A stretch of 64,000 bases of DNA from Pseudomonadota bacterium (GCA_024228935.1 JAAESX010000059.1:1-64000); one strand, 5' to 3'; shown: positions 42,990 to 52,043, numbered from the stretch's first letter. Notes: generated by a model from the sequence alone, not told the origin. Numbers and translations are program-made.

Positions 42990-44927
42990 TTGCGCATTCG
43001 CTGTCCTCAGTGCTCCACCGAGTTCGAGCTCAACCCACCGGTAGGCCGCTCCGGCAAGCCGCGTCGGGTGAAGTTCCGCTGCACTTCATGCGGGGCTCCC
43101 TGCACCGAGTCGCAAGAGGTCCGTGAGGTCGAGGAAGAGGTCGACGAGCCCTCGTTCGCCAGCGGACCCTCCTGGCATCCGGAAGCCGAGGAAGGGGACG
43201 GCCCGAGCTACGTCAGCGAGCCGAGTCACCACAGCGAGGCCAGCTACGGCTCGGGCGGCTCGTACATCTCCCAGGACTCGCTGAACCGCCCCGTCCCGAC
43301 CCTGGCGACGGGCCCCATGGGCGAATCGACCCTCCCCTTCGACCCCGCCGGCGCCTACGCCGAGGACCCCACCGCGCGTCAGCTGCAGGCGGATGGAGCC
43401 GTCGCGGGCACGGCCGGCTTGGAGCCCTTCACAGCCGCGGGCCCCGAGGACGATCTCGCGCCGCTGGACAACCCGGAAGGGACCCTGCTCAAGCAGGACG
43501 GCAAGGTCTACCACGTCCGAAACCTGGCCACGATCCAGCGCTGGATCGTCGAGCGCCGGGTGCTGCGCGAGGACCTCATCTCCACCGGTGGCATGCGCTG
43601 GGAGCCCGTCGGCAACCACCCGGACACCGAGATCTTCTTCCAGATGGTCGAGCGCCTCGACGAGCTGGAGCTGTCGGCTCGCATGCCCCCGCCGGACGAC
43701 TACGACCCCCGCCCCCCCCTCTCGGACGAGACCCCGCTCGGCAACTCGCTGGCGGGAGTCGGCGACGAGCCCGATGAAGGCGACTGGGAGTTCGAGCCCG
43801 AGGCCGGCGCCGGCCTGCTCGAGGAGGTCGAGGGCGAAGAGGAATGGGACGACCCCGCCTCGGACCTCGAGGACGACGAAGGCGACGTCTACAGCGGGCA
43901 GCCCGAGTACGCATACGAGGACTCCGAGCCGTCGGACTACCTGGGCGCCGACGACCCGATCCCGGGCTTCGACAACGCGCTCTCGGCGACGAGCGACCCC
44001 GACGAGGTCCAGCCGGACCAGGCCGTGGTCTTCGTCTCGAACAAGCCGGCGGACCCGGCGCCGACGCTGCTTCCGTCCGAAGAGGTCGCCGCGAGCCTGC
44101 CCGAGCTGCCCGACCTGCCGAAGTTCGGTGAAGAGGACGAGGTCGCGACCGAGCGCGTCGTCGAAGACAGCGGGCCTCCAGCGCTCGATCCTCCCGAGTC
44201 GACGCACGAGAGCGACGACGTCGAGTCGTTCGACAACCACTTCAAGAAGTTCGCCGAGCCCACCGAAGAGGTCGGTGCCTGGGGCGACGACGACCTGGCC
44301 TGGAACGAGGACAAGGCGGCCAAGCGAACCCGCGTCTTCGGGACGCTGCTCTTCATCTTCCTGTGCCTGCTGCTCGGCGCCGTCTACTTCCTGTGGCAGC
44401 CGCCCGAGGAGCCGGCGACGACCCCGGCCGACGTCGAAGAGCCCGCCACCGATCCCATCGAGGACCCCCCGACCGACCCCGTCGAGGACCCCGCGACCGA
44501 CCCCGTCGAGGAGCCCGTCGAGGAGCCCGTCGAGGAGCCCGTCGAGGACCCTGTGAAAGAGCCCGTGAAGGAGCCGGTCCGCGAGCCCGTGAAGGAGCCC
44601 GTGAAGGAGCCGGTCCGAGAGCCCGTGAAGGAGCCCGAGGCCCCGAAGCCGTCGACGAAGTCCGCCTCGGCGTGGACCGACACCGGCTGGGAGCGGCTCG
44701 AGTCCGGCAAGCTCCAGAGCGCTCGCGGCGCGTTCGTCGAGGCGTTGTCCGTCGCTCCCGGGCACGCAGACGCCCACTACGGCCTGGGTTACACGGCCCA
44801 GACCCAGAAAGACATCCCCTTTGCCATCCGGCACTACTGCCTCGCGCTCGAGAACGCGAACGGTCGTCAGGAGATCCTCCGAGACGTGCCCGCGCTGCTC
44901 TCGTCCATCGGCGGTACGTGCAACTGA
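42990..44927 (+). CDS. Paralogue of the preceding zinc-ribbon sensor with a Pro/Glu/Val spacer
   Basis: A 645-residue protein from TTG 42990. MRIRCPQCSTEFELNPP ... CTSCGAPC is the zinc ribbon. KVYHVRNLATIQRWIVERRVLREDLISTGGMRWEPVG is the GYF-like module. A long acidic linker leads to one helix (RVFGTLLFIFLCLLLGAVYFLW, about 450-470). Then comes a rod of about 60 residues built of EPV/KEP/REP triplets (44450-44640 in DNA), as in TonB-like periplasm-spanning rods. The end is TPR-like (LQSARGAFVEALSVAPGHADAHYGLGY). A -10 box (TAGACT) lies about 17 nt upstream of the TTG. It shares its layout with the gene before it, so a duplication is likely. Confidence 0.75.
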   Translation: MRIRCPQCSTEFELNPPVGRSGKPRRVKFRCTSCGAPCTESQEVREVEEEVDEPSFASGPSWHPEAEEGDGPSYVSEPSHHSEASYGSGGSYISQDSLNRPVPTLATGPMGESTLPFDPAGAYAEDPTARQLQADGAVAGTAGLEPFTAAGPEDDLAPLDNPEGTLLKQDGKVYHVRNLATIQRWIVERRVLREDLISTGGMRWEPVGNHPDTEIFFQMVERLDELELSARMPPPDDYDPRPPLSDETPLGNSLAGVGDEPDEGDWEFEPEAGAGLLEEVEGEEEWDDPASDLEDDEGDVYSGQPEYAYEDSEPSDYLGADDPIPGFDNALSATSDPDEVQPDQAVVFVSNKPADPAPTLLPSEEVAASLPELPDLPKFGEEDEVATERVVEDSGPPALDPPESTHESDDVESFDNHFKKFAEPTEEVGAWGDDDLAWNEDKAAKRTRVFGTLLFIFLCLLLGAVYFLWQPPEEPATTPADVEEPATDPIEDPPTDPVEDPATDPVEEPVEEPVEEPVEDPVKEPVKEPVREPVKEPVKEPVREPVKEPEAPKPSTKSASAWTDTGWERLESGKLQSARGAFVEALSVAPGHADAHYGLGYTAQTQKDIPFAIRHYCLALENANGRQEILRDVPALLSSIGGTCN

Positions 44928-44943
44928 GGCCAGGAGCCTGACC

Positions 44944-45255
44944 ATGTCCGAGAAGCACACCAGCCAGGAAGAGGACTACTTCAAGCGCGTCGACCGCGAG
45001 AAGAAGGAAGCGCTGAAGAAGAAGCTCGCCGAGCAGAAGGCCGCGGCCAAGAAGCTCGAGCAGGCCCAGCTGCACCACATGAAGTGCGGCAAGTGCGGCA
45101 GCGACATGAAGCCGCGCCAGTTCAAGGGCGTGGAGATCGACGTCTGTGTAGCCTGTGGCGCGGTCCTGCTCGATCCGGGGGAGCTCGAGGAGCTCGCCGG
45201 CGAGGAGTCGCAGGGGTTCTTCAGCAACCTGGGCCACTGGGTGCTGGGCGACTGA
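44944..45255 (+). CDS. Small zinc-ribbon protein, TFIIB-like
   Basis: A 103-residue protein. The first 45 residues are a charged coiled coil (DREKKEALKKKLAEQKAAAKKLEQ). Then CGKCGSDMKPRQFKGVEIDVCVACGAVLLDPGELEEL forms a zf-TFIIB-type ribbon with two CxxC pairs. It ends ESQGFFSNLGHWVLGD. The start ATG follows the paralogue's stop by 16 bp, so it belongs to the same operon. Role unknown. Confidence 0.7.
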   Translation: MSEKHTSQEEDYFKRVDREKKEALKKKLAEQKAAAKKLEQAQLHHMKCGKCGSDMKPRQFKGVEIDVCVACGAVLLDPGELEELAGEESQGFFSNLGHWVLGD

Positions 45256-45267
45256 GCCCAGGTCGTC

Positions 45268-47097
45268 TCAGTAGAGGTTGACGTCGTCCGTGGCGGCGAG
45301 GATCTCCTCGTACGTCGTGATGCCACGACCCAGCTTCTTGATGCCGTAGTCCCTGAGCGTCAGCATGCCGTCGTTCAGGGCCTCCTTCTTGATGTCCTGT
45401 GAGGGCGCGCCCTCCTGGATCAGGCGGGAGATCCGCGGCGTGATGGGCATGACCTCGTACAGGCCGGTGCGGCTCCGGTAGCCCGTGCCGCGGCACCGCA
45501 CGCAGCCGGTGCCGGTCTTCACCATGAGCTTCCGGCCCTCGGCGCCGGGGATGCCGAGCGCGAGCGCCTGTTCCTCGCTGATCCAGTCCGGAGCAGCGCA
45601 GTGCGGGCAGATCTTGCGCACCAGGCGCTGGGCGATGACGCCGACCAGCACGCTGGAGAGCAGGTAGCTGTAGACGCCCAGATCGAGCATCCGGGTGATG
45701 GCCGAGCTGGCGTCGTTCGTGTGCAGCGTCGAGATGACGAGGTGGCCGGTGAGCGCAGCCTGGACCGCGTACTGGGCGGTCTCCGGGTCCCGGATCTCAC
45801 CGATCATGACCACGTCGGGGTCCTGCCGCAGCACGTGGCGGATGGCGTTGCCGTAGTCGAACCCGATGGCCTTCTGGATGGCCATCTGGTTGAACTCCTC
45901 GTGCACCATCTCGATGGGGTCCTCGAGCGTGCAGATGTTCAGCCGGGGGTTCGCGATGGCGTGCAGGCTGCTGTACAGCGTCGTCGTCTTCCCGCTCCCG
46001 GTCGGTCCGGTCACGAGGATCAGCCCGGTCGAGGCGTGGATGAAGTTGTTGAAGGTCAGGAGCTCCTGGCGGAAGAAGCCCAGGTTCTCCAGGTCCTGCA
46101 GCAGCACGCCCGGGTCGAACACACGGACGACGACCTTCTCGCCGAACGCACAGGGGACGGTGCTCACGCGGAGCTCGACCTCCTGGTTGTTGTACGAGGT
46201 CTTGAAGCGACCGTCCTGGGGTCGGCGGCGCTCGGCGATGTCCATGCGCGCGAGCATCTTCACGCGGCTCACCACGGCGGGCTGCACGACCTTCGGCAGC
46301 TTGTGGATCGTGTGCAGGACGCCGTCGATGCGAAGGCGCACGTTGGCCTCGTCGCGCTTCGGCTCGATGTGGATGTCGCTGGCGCGGTGCTCGAACGCGT
46401 AGTTGAGGATGTACCAGACCGCCTGGACGACCGGCTGGTCGGTGGCGTCGAGCTCGTGGATCGACTGGAGCTTGTAGAGCTGCTCCAGGTTGCCGATGTC
46501 CGGCAGGTCGCTGCCGAACTCCTTGGCCGCCGCCTTCATCGAGCGACGGAAGCCGTGGAACTCGGCGATCGCCTGGAGGATGGCCGACTTCATGGCCATG
46601 ACCGGGCGCACGGTCTTGTTCTTGAACCGGGCGACCTGCGCGATGACGTCGCTGTTCCACGGGTCAGCGACGCCCACGATCAGCTCGTCGGGGGTCTCGT
46701 CGAGCGCGATGATCATGTGGCGCTCGGCGAACGGGCCTCCGAAGGCCTCGGTCACCAGCTTGTAGTTGAGGCGCAGTGCGTCGATCTCGCGGAACTCCAG
46801 CTCGAGCGCATCGGCGACGATGCCGGTGATGGTGCGCTCGCTGACGTGGGTCTCGCCCTCGGGCAGCTCGGCCTCGAAGGGGTCGAACCGGAAGCTGGCG
46901 ATGAGCTCGATCTCGCTGACCGAGTAGTTCACGCGCTGCTTGCCCAGCAGGCGACGCATCTCGGCGCGCTTGTCGAGCACGATGTGCCGGGCCTGATCTC
47001 GACCTCGGTTGAGGACGTCGGTCCGCTGCCCCTTGTGGATGAGCTTGTGCTGCACCAACAGGTCGAGGATCCACGCCAGGCGGCTGGGGTTCGTCAC
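45268..47097 (-). CDS. Type IV pilus/type II secretion assembly ATPase (PilB/GspE family)
   Basis: A 609-residue ATPase. The N-terminal GspE/MshE-type domain (SERTITGIVADALELEFREID) leads to ASDIHIEPKRDE, Walker A GPTGSGKTTT, the Asp box LNICTLEDPIEM, Walker B DPDVVMIGEIRDPETAQ and the His box LTGHLVISTLHTNDA. A C-terminal zinc site is intact (CPHC and CVRCRGTGYRSRTGLYEV). It powers pilin polymerisation. No other pil or gsp gene lies here, so PilB and GspE cannot be separated. GTG 47097 is 6 nt from a near-consensus -10 box. Confidence 0.9.
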   Translation of the reverse strand: MTNPSRLAWILDLLVQHKLIHKGQRTDVLNRGRDQARHIVLDKRAEMRRLLGKQRVNYSVSEIELIASFRFDPFEAELPEGETHVSERTITGIVADALELEFREIDALRLNYKLVTEAFGGPFAERHMIIALDETPDELIVGVADPWNSDVIAQVARFKNKTVRPVMAMKSAILQAIAEFHGFRRSMKAAAKEFGSDLPDIGNLEQLYKLQSIHELDATDQPVVQAVWYILNYAFEHRASDIHIEPKRDEANVRLRIDGVLHTIHKLPKVVQPAVVSRVKMLARMDIAERRRPQDGRFKTSYNNQEVELRVSTVPCAFGEKVVVRVFDPGVLLQDLENLGFFRQELLTFNNFIHASTGLILVTGPTGSGKTTTLYSSLHAIANPRLNICTLEDPIEMVHEEFNQMAIQKAIGFDYGNAIRHVLRQDPDVVMIGEIRDPETAQYAVQAALTGHLVISTLHTNDASSAITRMLDLGVYSYLLSSVLVGVIAQRLVRKICPHCAAPDWISEEQALALGIPGAEGRKLMVKTGTGCVRCRGTGYRSRTGLYEVMPITPRISRLIQEGAPSQDIKKEALNDGMLTLRDYGIKKLGRGITTYEEILAATDDVNLY

Positions 47098-47103
47098 CCC
47101 CCG

Positions 47104-47109
47104 ATTCTA
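47104..47109 (-). promoter_or_regulatory. -10 element of a leaderless promoter
   Basis: TAGAAT on the minus strand (context GGTAGAAT) ends 6 nt before GTG 47097. Confidence 0.55.
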
Positions 47110-47113
47110 CCGT

Positions 47114-47119
47114 TACCTT
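47114..47119 (+). promoter_or_regulatory. -10 element of a leaderless promoter
   Basis: TACCTT ends 6 nt before ATG 47126, choosing it over the out-of-frame ATG at 47122. It lies four bases from the divergent -10 box at 47104-47109. Confidence 0.5.
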
Positions 47120-47125
47120 CGATGG

Positions 47126-48349
47126 ATGCTCATCTGGCTCCTGGCGTGTGGGGACGAGCCCGAGTCGGCCGCGGCGGACGACGGGTTCGCGAAGGCGACC
47201 GACGTACGGCTGGTCCAGCCCGAAGCGGGCGCGGTCGTCGCCCCGACCTTCACGGTCGTGTACGAGGCCGGCGCGGACCTGCGACGCGTCCACCTCGAGC
47301 TCGACGGCACGGCGCTGACCGACCCGGTCGAGGCCACCGAGCTGGGGCGCCTGGACGTGACGGCCCCCAGCGGACGGCACACGCTGTCACTGATCGGCTC
47401 GGATCGCACCGGCACCGAGCTGTCCCGAGACGAGCGCGAGATCCGCGTCATCTCCGACGAGGAGTCCGAGTGGGTCGCCATCACGACCCCCAGTGACGGC
47501 GCGCATCCCGTGAACCCCGTCACCTTCGTGGTGGACGGCAGCGCGGGCGTCGTCGAGGTCGAGCTGTTCGCCGACGACTGGAGCCTGGGCACGACGACCT
47601 CGGGCTCGCCGCTGTCGTACACGTTCAGCGGCGTCGGGTTCTCGCGCGAGATCGAGGCCATCGGGCGCGACAGCGCGGGCGAGGACGTGGCGCTCGACGC
47701 CATCACCATCACGGTCGAGGCCGGCACCGACGGCGGACCTGCCGACTTCAACGAGGTCGTGCTGGACCTGGTCGACAGCTACCCCCAGGACGGCTCGTTC
47801 GAGTACTACTGGCCCCAGAGCGGGAGCTGGTCCGGCGGCACCCGAGACGTCTGGTACCAGGACGAGCTGGTCGGCAGCGGCGGTGGCTACAGCGCCTGCT
47901 ACTGCAGCGGCATCACCTGGGAGGTCTACCTGCGGGCCTGGCAGGAATGGGCGGCCCAGAACGGCGAGGACGCCGACGACCTGAACGGCGTGAGCGCCGA
48001 CGACATCTGGGACATGCGGCGCGACTGGTACGTGCGGGACCTGTACGGACCCGGCCCGTCGGTCGCCATGGAGAACTACGGCGTCGGGACCGAGGTCACG
48101 AGCTTCGACGACTGGGAGCCCGGCGACTTCGTGCAGTTCTGGCGGACCAGCGGCAGCGGCCACACGGCGGTCTTCATGGGCTGGGTCACCGACGACGACG
48201 GAAACCGCCTGGGCATGGACTACGTCAGCTGCCAGGGCAGCACGGACGGCTACTCGATCAACGACGAGTACTTCGGCAGCCACAGCGGCGCGCTGGACCC
48301 GGCCAACATGTACGCGGGCCGCGGCTGGCTCCCGGAGCTCTGGTACTAG
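47126..48349 (+). CDS. Lipoprotein with Ig-like domains and NlpC/CHAP-like cysteine-peptidase end
   Basis: A 407-residue protein. MLIWLLAC is the signal (Cys8). Two Ig-like domains follow (VRLVQPEAGAVVAPTFTV; ITTPSDGAHPVNPVTFVVDG). The C-terminal 170 residues have SACYCSGITWEVYL, a candidate nucleophile Cys in a CSG context, and FWRTSGSGHTAVFMGW, a candidate catalytic His, as in NlpC/P60 or CHAP hydrolases. It could cut peptidoglycan peptides. The family match is by motif only. Confidence 0.7.
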   Translation: MLIWLLACGDEPESAAADDGFAKATDVRLVQPEAGAVVAPTFTVVYEAGADLRRVHLELDGTALTDPVEATELGRLDVTAPSGRHTLSLIGSDRTGTELSRDEREIRVISDEESEWVAITTPSDGAHPVNPVTFVVDGSAGVVEVELFADDWSLGTTTSGSPLSYTFSGVGFSREIEAIGRDSAGEDVALDAITITVEAGTDGGPADFNEVVLDLVDSYPQDGSFEYYWPQSGSWSGGTRDVWYQDELVGSGGGYSACYCSGITWEVYLRAWQEWAAQNGEDADDLNGVSADDIWDMRRDWYVRDLYGPGPSVAMENYGVGTEVTSFDDWEPGDFVQFWRTSGSGHTAVFMGWVTDDDGNRLGMDYVSCQGSTDGYSINDEYFGSHSGALDPANMYAGRGWLPELWY

Positions 48350-48714
48350 GAGCGAGACCGTTCAAGGGCACGAAGCCCCGCAGCGGGACCCCGAAGCGAG
48401 CGGCGAAGGTGCCAGAGCAAGGGGGGGTATGCAAAGGGGGGAACGCAGTTCCTCCCTTGATGTAGGGGGTCGAGGCGAGGAACGAGCCGAGGCACCCGAC
48501 GAGGCCGCAGGCGAGCTTGCGAGCCGGTGCGCGGCCGCAGCGCCGCAGGCGCAAGAACAGGTTCGGCGAGGCCCCCGAGACTCGGTGCAGGGCAGAGTGA
48601 TTGGTGAGCCCCAAGGGCCTCGCTGCACCTACTGTCGCCCACTCAACGGACCCGGTCAACTCGGCTCTGCACAAAGCATCCGGCATTTCTGACCGATGTG
48701 TGCAGAACTGCTAA
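48350..48714. other. Gene-free, structured-looking intergenic region
   Basis: This 365-bp stretch has no credible gene: the small ORFs inside it are Pro/Arg/Ser-rich shadows. It holds several long G-runs (48421-48427, 48435-48440, 48464-48468) and GC-rich inverted segments around 48510-48555 (GCAGGCGAGCTTGCGAGC; GCCGCAGCGCCGCAGGC). These could fold as RNA or single-stranded DNA. I recognise no known RNA family. Confidence 0.4.
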
Positions 48715-49173
48715 TCAGTCCCAGTCGAGTCGGAACTGGCCGTCGTGCTGGTTGCCGTCACCGTCGGGCCCGGACCAGATGACGAGCAAGGAGCCGTCGA
48801 GCTCCTCGCGGCTCCAGGTCCAGGTGTCGTCGCCGCTCGCGACCGTGCCGCTCTCGGCGGTGCCGACGAAGGTGAACTCCATCGCGCCATCGTCCGGGAA
48901 CACGCACGACCCGGTGCCGCTCACGTCGTCCTCCTCCACGTCGATCTGGACCGTTCCGGCGCAGGTCTCGACCAGCTCGGGGCTGTAGGCCACGTCCACA
49001 GTGAGCGTGCCGGCCCAGTCGCCATCGTGCGCCTCGCCCGAGTCGGCGTCCCCGGAGTCGCCCCCCTCGGTCGCGGAGTCCTGGATCGACGACGGGCCTC
49101 CGCTGTCCCAGAAGTCCTCGCCCTGCTGGCCTCCGAACCAAGGGCCTCCACATCCGAGCAGCACGAACAACAT
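48715..49173 (-). CDS. Small lipoprotein
   Basis: A 152-residue protein starting MLFVLLGC (Cys8) at ATG 49173, with GGAGGAG upstream; the four extra codons before it are rejected. A Gly/Asp/Ser tether (DSATEGGDSGDADSGE) leads to a beta-rich domain (GTLTVDVAYSPELVETC ... GSLLVIWSGPDGDGNQ). Two Cys could pair. No known family. Confidence 0.6.
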   Translation of the reverse strand: MLFVLLGCGGPWFGGQQGEDFWDSGGPSSIQDSATEGGDSGDADSGEAHDGDWAGTLTVDVAYSPELVETCAGTVQIDVEEDDVSGTGSCVFPDDGAMEFTFVGTAESGTVASGDDTWTWSREELDGSLLVIWSGPDGDGNQHDGQFRLDWD

Positions 49174-49271
49174 GGTCTCCTCCACCCCGATCGTTGTCTG
49201 AGATCACGCGGTTCGCAAGGCGGTCCTGCACGTACCCTCCGGCGAAGGTGCCGCCCGTGGTGCAGAACCGC

Positions 49272-49277
49272 TAAGCT
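49272..49277 (+). promoter_or_regulatory. -10 element in front of a gene lacking ATG/GTG/TTG
   Basis: TAAGCT ends 6 nt before ATC 49284. The TAA is also an in-frame stop, so translation must start after it. Confidence 0.45.
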
Positions 49278-49283
49278 CCCGAC

Positions 49284-50255
49284 ATCGACTTCGACCTGCT
49301 GGCCCAACAGATCCTCGTCGCGCTTCGCGGGCGGCGAAGCCAGGTCCAGTGGTCGCGGCGCCTGGGCTACAAGTCCAACGTGGCCTACGCCTGGGAGAGC
49401 GGCCGCCGCAGCCCCACCGCCAGCGAGACGTTCCGGGCCGCCACGCGCACCGGCATCGACCTGGACGCCGCCATCGTACGCTTCTACGGCGCCCAGCCCT
49501 CGTGGCTCGACGAGACCGACCCCACCAGCCCCGAGGCCTGCGCCCGGATCCTGGACGACCTGCGCGGTGACACCCCGGTCACCGAGCTCGCGCGGCGCGC
49601 CGGGCTGTCCCGGTTCTCGGTCACGCGGTGGCTCAGCGGCCAGACCCAGCCCAAGCTCCCCGACTTCCTGCGGGTGGTCGAGGCCGCGAGCCTGCGCACG
49701 GTCGACCTGGTGGCCTCGCTGGTCCACCCCGAGTCCATCCCGATCATCGCCCCCATCTGGGGCCAGCTCGAGGCCCGTCGACGCGGCGCCTTCGAGCTCC
49801 CGTGGACCCAGGGCGTCCTTCGCGCGCTCGAGCTCGAGGGCTACCGCGCGCTGCCCGAGCACCAGCCCGGGTGGATCGCCGCGCGGCTCGGCATCTCGGT
49901 CGAGGAGGAGACCCGCTGCCTCGAGTTCCTGAGCGAGACCGGCCAGATCGAGCGAGGAACGCACTGGGTCGAGGGCGAGGTCCGCGCGGTCGACACGCGG
50001 CGGCACCCCGAGATCGGTCGCCGCGTGAAGCAGCACTGGAGCCGGGTCGCCCAGGACCGCATCGAGGCGGGAGCGCCCGGGCAGTTCAGCTACAACGTGT
50101 TCACGGTCAGCCGAGCGGACTTCGAGCGGATCCGGAAGATGCATCTGGCGTACTTCCACGCCCTGCGCGCGGTGGTGGCCGACAGCACCGACGACGAGGT
50201 GGTCTGCGTCGCGAACGTCCAGTTGTTCCCGCTGGAGCCCGACGACGCGGGATAG
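49284..50255 (+). CDS. TIGR02147-like regulator with two helix-turn-helix segments; AUC start proposed
   Basis: From ATC 49284 the protein has 323 residues. The opening DFDLLAQQILVALRGRRSQVQWSRRLGYKSNVAYAWESGRRSP is an XRE-type HTH. A second HTH follows (VTELARRAGLSRFSVTRWLSGQTQPKL), then a DUF4423-type C-terminal domain (EEETRCLEFLSETGQIERG ... NVFTVSRADFERIRKMHL), as in the TIGR02147 family. Between the in-frame TAA 49272 and GTG 49380 there is no ATG, GTG or TTG, yet coding sense and the first HTH start near 49284. The ATC sits exactly 6 nt from a -10 box. Either AUC is used in a leaderless mRNA, or an ATG was lost. GTG 49380 would delete the first HTH. Confidence 0.7.
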   Translation: MDFDLLAQQILVALRGRRSQVQWSRRLGYKSNVAYAWESGRRSPTASETFRAATRTGIDLDAAIVRFYGAQPSWLDETDPTSPEACARILDDLRGDTPVTELARRAGLSRFSVTRWLSGQTQPKLPDFLRVVEAASLRTVDLVASLVHPESIPIIAPIWGQLEARRRGAFELPWTQGVLRALELEGYRALPEHQPGWIAARLGISVEEETRCLEFLSETGQIERGTHWVEGEVRAVDTRRHPEIGRRVKQHWSRVAQDRIEAGAPGQFSYNVFTVSRADFERIRKMHLAYFHALRAVVADSTDDEVVCVANVQLFPLEPDDAG

Positions 50256-50265
50256 GAGGGGGGGC

Positions 50266-51102
50266 ATGGAGCACCCCATGCAAGAGCTGTCGTTCGCCGA
50301 GCCCCTCCCGAACCACAAGGTCACCTGGCAGAAGGCCGGTGGCGTCGCTGTCCTGACGCTGATGAACGCGCCGGCCAACGGCTACTCGCACGAGATGATG
50401 CGGGACCTGGACGAAGCGGTCCTGCGCGCCCGGTTCGACGACGACGTGCACGTCATCGTGCTGGCTGGTCACGGCGAGAAGTTCTTCTGCGCCGGCGCCG
50501 ACATCAACATGCTGAAGACCGTCACGCCGGGCTTCAAGTACAACTTCTGCCTGCACGCGAACGAGACGCTCCTGCGCCTGGAGCACACGCCGAAGCTCAC
50601 CATCGCGGCGCTCAATGGCCACACGGTCGGCGGCGGCCTCGAGGTGGCGCTCGCCTGTGACCTGCGCCTGGGTCGGCGCGGAAACGGCCGGCTCGGCCTG
50701 CCCGAGATCAAGCTCGGCGTGCTGCCTGGAACCGGCGGTACCCAGCGCCTGACGCGCGTCCTCGGCAAGGCCAAGGCGCTCCAGCTCATGATCGAAGGCA
50801 CCCTGGTCAGCCAGGAAGAGGCCTTCGAGCTGGGCCTCGTGAACAAGCTGGTCGACGCCGAGGACGACGCCGACTTCCTGAGTCACGTCCTGGCCTACGC
50901 ACACAGCTTCTGTCCGCCCGAGCGTGCGAGCGCCGTCGTGGGCCACATCAAGCGGGCGGTCCAGTCGGGCCACGACCTGCCGCTGGAGGCCGGGCTCGTG
51001 ATCGAGCGCGAACTCCAGGCCAAGCTCTTCCTGGGTGACGACGCGAGCGAGGGCATCGCGGCCTTCCTCGACAAGCGCACCCCCCACTTCAAGGGATCCT
51101 GA
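50266..51102 (+). CDS. Enoyl-CoA hydratase/isomerase family protein
   Basis: A 278-residue crotonase-fold protein. FFCAGADINML forms the first oxyanion loop and NGHTVGGGLEVALACDLR the second. LPEIKLGVLPGTGGTQRL carries the Glu expected of hydratases. The C-terminal helices close the fold. It probably hydrates 2-enoyl-CoA in fatty-acid breakdown; no other beta-oxidation gene is adjacent. The run GGAGGGGGG before ATG 50266 is a strong ribosome site. Confidence 0.9.
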   Translation: MEHPMQELSFAEPLPNHKVTWQKAGGVAVLTLMNAPANGYSHEMMRDLDEAVLRARFDDDVHVIVLAGHGEKFFCAGADINMLKTVTPGFKYNFCLHANETLLRLEHTPKLTIAALNGHTVGGGLEVALACDLRLGRRGNGRLGLPEIKLGVLPGTGGTQRLTRVLGKAKALQLMIEGTLVSQEEAFELGLVNKLVDAEDDADFLSHVLAYAHSFCPPERASAVVGHIKRAVQSGHDLPLEAGLVIERELQAKLFLGDDASEGIAAFLDKRTPHFKGS

Positions 51103-51104
51103 CC

Positions 51105-52043
51105 ATGACACTCCTCCTGATGCTCGCCGCCTGTGGCGAAGAAGACCAGCTCACCGCGCTCGAGGCCGAGAACGCCGCGCTCCAGGACCAGATCGACCTG
51201 CTCGTCGAGCGCCGGGACGCCGTCGAGGCCGACAACGCCACCCAGACGTGGGTCGGCGAGCAGGACTACGGCGGCGAGCAGGACCTGGTGGATCTGCAGA
51301 CAGATGTCGTGGACCTGGCCGCTGCGGACGAGGCCCTGGCCGCGGACATCGCGCCGAACACGGACGCCATCGCGGCGAACGAGAGCGCCATCGCGACCCA
51401 CGAGAGCCAGATCACGGCGAACGCCGACGCCATCTCGACGAACGCTACCGCCGTGGCCGACAACGCGGCCGACATCTCCGACAACGCCGCCGACATCAGC
51501 ACGAACGACGGCTGGCTCACCAGCCTGGATGGCGACATCTCCACGCTCGAGGGCGAGGTGGACGACAACATCGCCGACCTGGCCGATGAGCTCGAGGGCT
51601 AGGAAGACATCGCCGAGTACCTGTCCGCCGACACCACCAACGACACCGTCACCTTCAGCGGCGCCAACGTCTACGTGCAGTCCGGCAGCGGCGACACCGA
51701 CGACTCGGCCGGACTGACCGGTCTCGGCAACCTGGTCATCGGCTACGACGAAGACGGCGGTAGCGACACCAAGACCGGCTCGCACAACCTGGTCATCGGG
51801 ATGGAGCACACCTAAACGAGCTACGGCGGCATCATCGCCGGCTACAACAACAAGATCTCCGGCGCCTGGAACGAAACCACTGGGGCGGCGGCGGTCGCCG
51901 GCGGCAGCCAGAACCTCGCCAGCACAACCTACGCCAGCGTGTCGGGTGGCTACTCCAACACCGCCAGCGGGTCCTACAGCACGGTGCTCGGCGGCAAGAA
52001 CAACGAAGCCTCCGGCAGCTACGACACCAGCTACGAGGAGTAG
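51105..52043 (+). pseudogene. Lipoprotein coiled-coil adhesin with two in-frame stops
   Basis: MTLLLMLAAC (Cys10 lipobox) begins a coiled coil with heptad-like repeats (LTALEAENAALQDQIDLL; NADAISTNATAVADNAADISDN). TAG 51600-51602 ends the first 165 residues. The same frame continues coherently as EDIAEYLSADTTNDTVTF ... LVIGMEHT, stops again at TAA 51813-51815, and goes on as TSYGGIIAGYNN ... SGGYSNTASGSYSTVLGG to TAG 52041-52043. The last part is the left-handed YadA-head-like repeat of trimeric autotransporters. Both stops could be single substitutions, for example TAC (Tyr) to TAA in HTYTSYGG. The intact form would be a surface stalk-and-head lipoprotein of about 312 residues. Confidence 0.65.

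Noticed and set aside
48701..49274. Mobile cassette bounded by the 14-bp direct repeat
   Set aside because: The right copy is also part of a promoter (-10 box TAAGCT); no integrase or further target duplication is present. Kept only as a remark.
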